A stretch of 11,332 bases of DNA from CAZMXI01 sp964570205 (GTDB taxonomy: Bacteria; Planctomycetota; Phycisphaerae; Tepidisphaerales; Tepidisphaeraceae), in NCBI GenBank assembly GCA_964570205.1, contig CAZMXI010000157.1, forward strand, positions 1-11,332, written 5' to 3'. The notes under the pieces were generated by a model, which was given only the letters and a program-made list of their open reading frames with translations, had not been told where the DNA came from and ran no database searches. Each line of letters begins with the position of its first letter. Position 1 is the stretch's first letter. A program made the position numbers and the translations under genes. Of this stretch, positions 6,042-11,332 are shown piece by piece.

Positions 6042-8501
6042 CTAACCTTTGCGGGCCTCGCCGTTTTCGGGCTGGGCCGAGGTGACGACGGCGGAGGCCA
6101 CCGGGCCGAACCGGCCGGCGCCGGCCGGAACCAGCGCGCGGTTGGAGACGAATCGCGTGCTGACGGCGGAGGAGTAGCCAGAGCTGGCGATGTCGTCGAC
6201 CTGGGCGCGATTGAACACGATGCCGGCGATGCGGGCGCCGATGTTGCCGAGGTGCTCGATGGCGCGCTCGGCGGGAAGCCGCTGCTCGCCGCGCGAAACG
6301 GTGAGGATCACCTCGTCGGCCTCGGCGGCGACGATTGCCGCCTCGAGGCTGCCGAGAATCGGGCCGGTGTCGATGAGGATGACGTCAAAGTGCTGCCGGG
6401 CTTCGTTGAGAATCCGCCGCACGACGGCGGGCGAGAGCTGGCCGACGTGCTGGGTGTCGGCAGCGCCCAGAGGGAGCACGCAAAGGCCCGGGGTGCCGGT
6501 GGTGATGACGCAGTCCATCAGGTTCTCGCCGGCCAGGACATCGACCAGGCCGACGACCGACTCGTTCTGGATGCTCAGAGCCTGGCGGACATCCTCGGGG
6601 GTGAGGTAGCCCATTTCGATGAGCACCTCGCCGAGCCTGCGGTTGGCGTGCTGGGCGATGGCCAGGGCCTCCTTGAGCTGGTTCTCGGTGAGCAGGCCCT
6701 GGCGTCGAAGGACCTGGCCGAGCTTGCGCCTGATGATGGTATCCACCCGGGCGGTCAGGCCCCCACCGATGACGTCGCAGTCAATCAGGAGGGTCTTGCA
6801 TTCGCACGCCGCAAAGGAAAGGCCCAGCGCGAGCGTCAGGCTGGTCTTGCCATCGCCCGAAGCGGGGCTGGTGACGGCGAAGACGTGCTGATCCGCGCGG
6901 CCGGCGTGAATCTGCAGCAGCGTGCGGATGTGGTGGACGCAGTGGGCGGCGATGGCCATCTGCTCGGGGTCGGACAGGTCATCCGGCAGGCTGGGCAGGA
7001 TGCCCAAGATGCGGTTGACGTGCCGAAGGGAGGTGCGGGCATCGCCGATGCTCCTGAAGCGCCGATCCATCAGGCCGACGAGAACCGCCAGGCCGATGCC
7101 AATGGCGAAGCCGCCGAAGCCGCTGGCGCCCGCGACGGGGATGCGCTTGTCGTTGGAAGGCGCCACCGGGCGGTCACCACGACTGATGACGACAATCCGG
7201 CCGCTGCCGGCGGATTCGAGGTTCAGCGTTTCGATGCGGGCCTTGACCTCATCGAGTTTGATCCGCACGTTTTCCTCCTCAACACGGAGGGACTCGATGA
7301 GCATGTTCTTGCGGCCCAGTTCCATCGTGGCCTGCTTCTCCCTCTCGTACAGGGCGAGCAGTTTCTGTTGCTGGGAGCGCAGGGGGGCGAGATCGATGGC
7401 CCTGACGGGGGCGCCGGGCGCCTGCTGCTGCGAAGTCAGGGGGTTGGGAATGAGCCCTTTGGCGACGGCGTCGCGGAAGAAGCGCACAGCCTCGCCCAGC
7501 TCGGCCTCGGCCGTGGCCAGTTCGAAGCGGGTCTGCTTGACATCGCGGTGGTTTTCGCCCTTGGTCTGGAGGTGCCACTCCAGCCTGTGCTGGAGCGATC
7601 GCAACCGACGAAGGGCATCGCGGGCGATGGGATCGACGGCAGCGACAACCTCGTCTGTCAGTTCGGCAGGCTGGGTCGCGGGGGCCATCGTCTCGGCAGG
7701 CTGGGTGGAAGGCTGGGTGGCGGCCTGGCCGAGCGCCGCCTCGGCGATGGCCAGGTTGAGCTGGACCTGCTTCAACTGAGATTCGAGCTTGTTCAGTTCT
7801 TCGACTTTGAACTGATACTGCTGTTCGAGCTTGTTCGAGCCGAATTCGGCCCCGATGCCGTCAATGCGCTTGCGGATGCCGTCCAGTTCGGCAGTGTGCC
7901 GGGTGCGCAGGCCTTCAAGAACCTGGATTCGGCTTTCAATGCTCTGGATGTCATTCTCGCCATAGAGAGCCTGGTATGCCTGGATGATCGAGGCGACGGC
8001 GATCATGGCGGCGGTGGGGTCGGGATCGGTGAAGTTGACCAGGACCATCTCGCCGCCCTTGGGCCTGGCGACGGCGAGACTCTCGGTGAAGTCCGTGACC
8101 GTCTGCGGCGAGACGCCTCGGCCAAGGCCGGCCCATTCGGGATTCTGCATGGCCATGTCGATCGTGCGCCGGCTGCGCATGAGCTGCGCCTGAGATTCGG
8201 CAAACGCCTCGAACATGGGCATGACGCCGGCCTGATCCTTGAGAATGCCGGGGATGTAGGGGCGTATCTGCACGAGGCCCGTGCTCTGGTACTTCAGCGG
8301 AAAATACCGATAGGCAACGAACGCCGCGCCGGCCGCGAGCACCAGGGCGAGCGGCACCGCCCAGATATACCGACCGCGGAGGAGCCCATGCAGCACCAGC
8401 AGCGGGTTTCGCGCTGGCTGGGCGGGCTCCGGGGCCTGGCCAAGAACGGGGCCAAGCTCGGTGTTCGAGCTCACGGGGGCCAATTGGTAGTCGTTGGTCA
8501 T
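6042..8501 (-). CDS. Wzz chain-length determinant fused to BY-kinase-type ATPase with an internal GspE_N/MshEN-like insertion
   Basis: An 819-residue inner-membrane protein. Wzz module: a first membrane helix at about 45-65, a periplasmic stretch with coiled-coil regions (about 180-260 and 370-430) and a Thr-Gln-Pro-rich insert (about 262-280), and a second helix at about 458-478. ATPase module: P-loop SPASGDGKT (545-553), Walker A' LLIDCD (571-576) and Walker B VILIDTGP (707-714), typical of bacterial tyrosine kinases that control EPS polymer length and export. Residues about 591-645 form a tandem GspE_N/MshEN-like element (KLGQVL at 593, RLGEVL at 622) inserted between Walker A' and B. The C-terminus has a single Tyr (776) instead of the usual Tyr cluster, and Walker A' continues VIGG rather than an Arg-containing segment. 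I chose the ATG at 8501 because GGGGAG lies 12 nt upstream and epsI ends 4 nt before it. An ATG at 8531 would overlap epsI and lacks a ribosome site. Confidence 0.94.
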   Translation of the reverse strand: MTNDYQLAPVSSNTELGPVLGQAPEPAQPARNPLLVLHGLLRGRYIWAVPLALVLAAGAAFVAYRYFPLKYQSTGLVQIRPYIPGILKDQAGVMPMFEAFAESQAQLMRSRRTIDMAMQNPEWAGLGRGVSPQTVTDFTESLAVARPKGGEMVLVNFTDPDPTAAMIAVASIIQAYQALYGENDIQSIESRIQVLEGLRTRHTAELDGIRKRIDGIGAEFGSNKLEQQYQFKVEELNKLESQLKQVQLNLAIAEAALGQAATQPSTQPAETMAPATQPAELTDEVVAAVDPIARDALRRLRSLQHRLEWHLQTKGENHRDVKQTRFELATAEAELGEAVRFFRDAVAKGLIPNPLTSQQQAPGAPVRAIDLAPLRSQQQKLLALYEREKQATMELGRKNMLIESLRVEEENVRIKLDEVKARIETLNLESAGSGRIVVISRGDRPVAPSNDKRIPVAGASGFGGFAIGIGLAVLVGLMDRRFRSIGDARTSLRHVNRILGILPSLPDDLSDPEQMAIAAHCVHHIRTLLQIHAGRADQHVFAVTSPASGDGKTSLTLALGLSFAACECKTLLIDCDVIGGGLTARVDTIIRRKLGQVLRRQGLLTENQLKEALAIAQHANRRLGEVLIEMGYLTPEDVRQALSIQNESVVGLVDVLAGENLMDCVITTGTPGLCVLPLGAADTQHVGQLSPAVVRRILNEARQHFDVILIDTGPILGSLEAAIVAAEADEVILTVSRGEQRLPAERAIEHLGNIGARIAGIVFNRAQVDDIASSGYSSAVSTRFVSNRALVPAGAGRFGPVASAVVTSAQPENGEARKG
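6564..6731 (-). other. GspE_N/MshEN-like tandem motif domain inside the kinase ATPase domain
   Basis: This is a sub-region of the Wzz/BY-kinase gene. Two similar motifs follow each other at a 29-residue spacing: KLGQVLRRQGLLTENQLKEA, then RLGEVLIEMGYLTPEDVRQA. This is the (R/K)LG...G.L(T/S)...(L/V)..AL pattern of the N-terminal domain of type II secretion/type IV pilus ATPases (GspE_N, MshEN). In MshE that domain binds c-di-GMP through tandem motifs of this kind. Motif 2 keeps a Gln at relative position 24. Motif 1 has its Gln at position 25, so ligand binding is plausible but unproven. The reading frame is uninterrupted on both sides, and Walker B follows normally. Confidence 0.85.
7663..7706 (-). 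repeat. Short in-frame direct repeat coding for TQPAE
   Basis: The 14-nt word TCGGCAGGCTGGGT (plus strand) occurs at 7663-7676 and again at 7693-7706, a 30-nt period. It encodes two TQPAE copies within a Thr/Gln/Pro/Ala-rich segment in the periplasmic part of the Wzz module. A further GGCTGGGT copy follows at 7711. It probably arose by in-frame duplication and forms a flexible linker between helical segments. Confidence 0.75.
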
Positions 8502-8505
8502 AAGT

Positions 8506-9198
8506 TCACTGTACTCCCCGGCGAATCGCATCGATCAGCGGCGCAGCCGCCTGCATCATCGCCTCGAAGAATTTCTCCCGCTCCGTTTCCGGCAGGGTGA
8601 CGCTGGAGACGAACTGCACCTGCGCCGCCCCGAAATGCCGCATCAGCCGGTTTCGGCCGATGCGGTCCACTCCCTGCATATCCCGGCAGAAACTGCCATC
8701 GGGAAGGATCATGAAGTTCCAGACGATCATGTTGGCGTGTCCGGCCGCCTTGATCGTCGAGAATTCGTACTGCACACCCTCGATGGTCCAATGGCCCACC
8801 TTCCAGTCCATCTTCCTGGCCGACGCCATGCTGTAGCCCTGGCTGACATAGCAGACGGGAGGGTAGTGCCCGAGGATGTCGCGGGCATCGCTGCACTGGA
8901 CGAGCAGGAACGTCATGTCCTGGCCGCTCTGGAGATGCTGGAATCGCTTCTGGAGCAGCAGGTTGGGTTTCAACAGGGCCACCGCCGAGGGGGTCACGGG
9001 CACATCATCGCCGAACCACATGGTGTTGATGCGGTCGGGCACGCAATCGGCCGCCTCGCGAATCCTGCGGTGGTAAGGGCTGGCATCGACGGCCAGGCCG
9101 CGCAGGTAGATGCGTTCCGCGCCGACGCCGGCCAGGAGGACCAGTGCGAACACCAGCGGCGTGATGTGTCGCGGACGGATGTTCGGTTTTCGGGACAT
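8506..9198 (-). CDS. epsI: EpsI-type exosortase-associated protein (DUF3485-like)
   Basis: A 230-residue protein with an N-terminal membrane anchor at residues about 12-28 and a probable extracytoplasmic body. The segment HYPPVCYVSQGY (111-122) matches the His-x-Pro-x-x-Cys-Tyr type motif of the EpsI family, with His111 and Cys116 as likely key residues. Later parts, including VWNFMILPDG (159-168) and the QVQFVSSV strand (193-200), also fit. EpsI proteins accompany exosortases as separate genes or as C-terminal fusions; their exact activity is poorly defined. The gene follows the exosortase stop by 37 nt. The ATG at 9198 has AGGAG 10 nt upstream. A GTG three codons earlier (9207) sits 1 nt from that AGGAG and is less likely. 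The next gene starts 4 nt after this stop, so translation is probably coupled. The family call rests on motif and context. Confidence 0.85.
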   Translation of the reverse strand: MSRKPNIRPRHITPLVFALVLLAGVGAERIYLRGLAVDASPYHRRIREAADCVPDRINTMWFGDDVPVTPSAVALLKPNLLLQKRFQHLQSGQDMTFLLVQCSDARDILGHYPPVCYVSQGYSMASARKMDWKVGHWTIEGVQYEFSTIKAAGHANMIVWNFMILPDGSFCRDMQGVDRIGRNRLMRHFGAAQVQFVSSVTLPETEREKFFEAMMQAAAPLIDAIRRGVQ

Positions 9199-9212
9199 AG
9201 GCTTCACGCTCC

Positions 9213-9226
9213 TGGATGCTGGATGC
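9213..9226. repeat. Tandem 7-bp duplication upstream of epsI
   Basis: TGGATGC is present twice head-to-tail (9213-9219 and 9220-9226) in the 37-nt spacer between the exosortase stop and the epsI start. It lies next to the AGGAG ribosome site of epsI. It may be a small slippage duplication that lengthened the spacer. Confidence 0.6.
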
Positions 9227-9235
9227 AGAGGCAGC

Positions 9236-10186
9236 TCATTCGTAGGCCAGGGTGTACTGATGGACCGGCACGAGCGCCCATCGGAGGGCGCGAACGATCC
9301 CCATCAGCAGCAGGAAGGCGATGGGCAGCATGATCCAGCCGGAGATATCGTGAAAGTGGTTGGCCAGTTCGATGCCGGCGGCCTCGACGCTCTGGCCGGG
9401 GTCGGGCTCGATGCGCAGGAAGCGCACCAGTCTGTCGGCCGAGCCGTAGATCCAGAGCGTGGGGACGAGGCGGATAACGTTACAGACGATGGCGGAAACG
9501 GGGCTGGCCGCCAAGACGATCAGGCGCACATAGCCGCGCAGGGGTGTGCCGAAGGCGAAGGCAAAGCAGACCATGGTAAGGGCGAAGACCATGCGCAGCC
9601 CATTGCAGGCCTCGGCGATGGTGACGGGGACGTTGTTGATTCGGAGGAGGCTGCCCATACGCTGGACTTCGAAGTTGAACAGCAGGAGGAACTGCTCGGT
9701 GACCTGCGCGGTGGCATCGCCGAGAGGGATGGCGATGCGCTGGCGGATGCGGCCAGGAACGGGGACGAGGAAGATCAGGATCGCAAAGGCCGGGAGGAAC
9801 TGAAAGAAGACATCGCGGCCGAGTATGGAGAAGATGCATCCCAGCACGATCAGGACCGCCCCGCCGTGCCAGAACGACTGGATAAGCTGGGCATCGCCCA
9901 GCGAGTACAAGCCCCAGCCGACAACAATCATGAGGGGACCGATCCAGTTGCCGTGGGGGCGGCATTGACGCAGCCGGCGGCGGCGAATCCAGATCAGCCA
10001 GCCCATCACGATGGGGACGAGGAAGATGTGGCTGGATTCTTCATCCTTCAGGGCAATGCGCCATATGTCCTGCCAGGCATCGGAGGTCACCATGGCGCCC
10101 AGAGCGCCCATGATGGCCGCGGCGACGAGATGCCAGGCCGACCAGCCGTTCTTGAACCAGGAATTGGGGATGATGTTGAACTTCAT
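9236..10186 (-). CDS. Exosortase (integral membrane transpeptidase)
   Basis: A 316-residue polytopic membrane protein with several hydrophobic helices. It carries the exosortase signature: Cys194 in AEACNGLRM, Arg239 in CNVIRL and His279 in FHDISGW, the Cys/Arg/His triad of the family. Other family-like segments are SHIFLVPIV (52-60) and PVPGRIRQRIAIPLGD (142-157). Exosortases process C-terminal PEP-CTERM-type sorting signals at the cytoplasmic membrane and are normally encoded with EPS genes, as here. The length fits a bare exosortase without a fused EpsI domain; EpsI is the next gene. I chose the ATG at 10186 because AGGTGA, overlapping the upstream stop, lies 10 nt before it. The frame runs on upstream to 10429, but those 81 codons overlap gene 1 and look non-native (Ser/Pro-rich). 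The exosortase subtype cannot be assigned by eye. Confidence 0.95.
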   Translation of the reverse strand: MKFNIIPNSWFKNGWSAWHLVAAAIMGALGAMVTSDAWQDIWRIALKDEESSHIFLVPIVMGWLIWIRRRRLRQCRPHGNWIGPLMIVVGWGLYSLGDAQLIQSFWHGGAVLIVLGCIFSILGRDVFFQFLPAFAILIFLVPVPGRIRQRIAIPLGDATAQVTEQFLLLFNFEVQRMGSLLRINNVPVTIAEACNGLRMVFALTMVCFAFAFGTPLRGYVRLIVLAASPVSAIVCNVIRLVPTLWIYGSADRLVRFLRIEPDPGQSVEAAGIELANHFHDISGWIMLPIAFLLLMGIVRALRWALVPVHQYTLAYE

Positions 10187-10196
10187 GGGGAGCAAC

Positions 10197-11318
10197 TCAC
10201 CTGGCGCTGTCCGCAGTGATGATCTGTTCGACGAGGGTGGCGTTTCGCCGGACCAGGCCTCCGGGACACACGAGCGAGCGGACGATGGTGGCGCCCCGCT
10301 CGACCCGGCCGCCGCGGAGCACGACCGAGTCGTGGACGTGGGCGGTGGGATCGACGCCTGCCGGGTCTTCGATGATGGCAAAACGGGGGAACCAGTCTTC
10401 GGCGAAGGCGCTTCGCACGTGATCGTCATCGCGGCGGTGGGTCCAGTGCAGGGCGGTGATGTAATTCGCCAGGGTGCGGATGGGCAGACCGGTGGGCTGG
10501 GCGCGGTGCAGCACGCTGACGCGGTGCTTGCGGGCGATGAGGGGAAGGGCCTGCTCCTTCATATCCACAAAACCGACGTCGGGGACCAGGCGCAGGCAGC
10601 CGCAGCGCACGAGCATCAGGCCGCTGGGGGTGCCATCGTCGTGGGAGACGAGGACGACATCGCCGCCGGTGGCGGCCATTTCGGCCGTCAGGGCGCCGAG
10701 GGGTTCGAGCGGGGCCTGGGCGGCGTTGGCCATGAGAATAAAGTCCGCATCGTCGTAGTCAGCGCAGGCGTCGCGGAGCACGCCGCCAGTGCCGCGGAAT
10801 TCGGAGGTGTCGCGTTCGAGCCGGAGCTGCATGGGCTCATCGGCCATGGCCATTGCAGGCGCGGGCATGTCGCGGCCGGCGAGGATGCGCACCAAGAGGC
10901 GGCCGGCCTCTCCGGAAGTGGCCCCGACGGCCTGGGAAAGGTCGGCGATAGCCTGACTCCAGAGGGCGCGGAGGGTGCGGTGGGCCTCGGCGAGGTCGGT
11001 CTCGGCCTTCATGTGGCGGAGGGTGGTGGAGACGCGTTCGGCGATGACGCGGAGGAGGGCGTGTTCCTCGCGGAGGAAGGGTCCGCCGGGGGCGACGGGG
11101 ACGCCCTTGGCATAGAAGACGACGACCTCGCCGACGATTTTGCCATCATCGCGGACATCGGCGCTCATGCGCCAGGGGCCCTCGTGGAAGTGGTAGGACT
11201 GGCAGGTGATGTTGCCGCAGCGGATGCGGGCGGAGGCATGTTCGGGGAACCGCCAGGCGCGGGGGATGGAGGCGACGACGGCCTGGAGGAACTGTTCGGC
11301 GATGTAGTCAGCCGCCAT
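10197..11318 (-). CDS. GAF-like domain fused to degenerate NDP-sugar nucleotidyltransferase-like and hexapeptide-repeat protein
   Basis: A 373-residue protein and the first gene of the cluster in this window. Residues about 5-105 resemble a GAF-type sensor domain (IPRAWRFPEHASARI, then SADV and FLREEHALLRVIAERVS). Residues about 105-165 are a helical linker. Residues about 172-290 resemble the middle and end of an NDP-sugar pyrophosphorylase: GTGGVLRDA recalls the family's GTAGALR segment and GFVDMKEQALP its GFxDxKEQxLP segment. Residues about 315-367 are hexapeptide-like (left-handed beta-helix). The family's N-terminal GxGTR nucleotide loop is absent, and the usual NGD metal site reads MANA, so catalysis is unlikely. 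A regulatory or scaffold role is inference. The ATG at 11318 has a weak AGG 7 nt upstream. The frame stays open to the window edge, so a start further right is possible. The stop lies 10 nt before the exosortase gene. Confidence 0.72.
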   Translation of the reverse strand: MAADYIAEQFLQAVVASIPRAWRFPEHASARIRCGNITCQSYHFHEGPWRMSADVRDDGKIVGEVVVFYAKGVPVAPGGPFLREEHALLRVIAERVSTTLRHMKAETDLAEAHRTLRALWSQAIADLSQAVGATSGEAGRLLVRILAGRDMPAPAMAMADEPMQLRLERDTSEFRGTGGVLRDACADYDDADFILMANAAQAPLEPLGALTAEMAATGGDVVLVSHDDGTPSGLMLVRCGCLRLVPDVGFVDMKEQALPLIARKHRVSVLHRAQPTGLPIRTLANYITALHWTHRRDDDHVRSAFAEDWFPRFAIIEDPAGVDPTAHVHDSVVLRGGRVERGATIVRSLVCPGGLVRRNATLVEQIITADSAR

Positions 11319-11332
11319 GTCGATACCTGGCG

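Noticed and set aside
8502..8531. Earlier ATG (8531) for the Wzz/kinase gene
   Set aside because: It would overlap epsI by 26 nt and has no ribosome site. The ATG at 8501 follows GGGGAG.
5886..8600. Very long open frame on the plus strand opposite the Wzz/kinase gene
   Set aside because: It is antisense to a gene with clear domains. It is rich in Gly, Asp and Ala without any recognisable fold and reflects high-GC codon bias on the opposite strand.
10187..10429. An 81-codon N-terminal extension of the exosortase
   Set aside because: It overlaps the end of gene 1 in another frame and reads as Ser/Pro-rich noise. The ATG at 10186 begins a normal exosortase N-terminus with a ribosome site.
1..11332. 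CRISPR arrays, tRNA/rRNA genes, insertion sequences or phage genes
   Set aside because: I saw no regularly spaced repeats, no tRNA-like or rRNA-like sequence, and no transposase, integrase or terminal inverted repeats.

Overview
The window is one strand-uniform, GC-rich gene cluster. Every supported gene lies on the minus strand, read from about 11318 down to 337. It encodes envelope or exopolysaccharide (EPS) assembly coupled to an exosortase. High GC, an exosortase with a separate EpsI partner, a fused Wzz/tyrosine-kinase protein and unusual multidomain fusions suggest a Planctomycetota bacterium (perhaps Phycisphaerae). That placement is inference from gene style, not from a marker gene. 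A run of 10 Ns (5161-5170) indicates a draft or metagenome scaffold.

Layout in transcription order: (1) 11318-10197, a GAF-like domain joined to a degenerate NDP-sugar pyrophosphorylase-like domain and a short hexapeptide tail; (2) 10186-9236, an exosortase with an intact Cys/Arg/His triad; (3) 9198-8506, an EpsI-type exosortase partner; (4) 8501-6042, a Wzz chain-length regulator fused to a BY-kinase-type ATPase; (5) 5950-4563, an N-terminal region with a hexapeptide-like end and, beyond the assembly gap, a polyprenyl-phosphate sugar-1-phosphate transferase, most likely one split gene; (6) 4566-337, a 1409-residue membrane-anchored TPR protein. A strong intrinsic terminator at 276-302 closes the operon. 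Gaps are 10, 37, 4 and 91 nt, then a 4-nt ATGA overlap, which fits one transcript. Its promoter is probably beyond the right edge.

Together the genes suggest this pathway: the sugar transferase primes a lipid carrier, the Wzz/kinase controls polymer length and export, the large TPR protein scaffolds or exports, and the exosortase/EpsI pair processes and anchors proteins at the membrane. No polymerase, flippase, further glycosyltransferase or PEP-CTERM substrate is visible here.

The most notable observation is a pair of GspE_N/MshEN-like motifs inserted inside the kinase ATPase domain, between Walker A' and Walker B. MshEN domains are known c-di-GMP receptors, so this may be a ligand-gated EPS kinase. 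The first gene also puts a sensory-type GAF domain where the nucleotide-binding half of a sugar nucleotidyltransferase would normally be. Positions 1-275 hold no convincing gene but have several hairpins.
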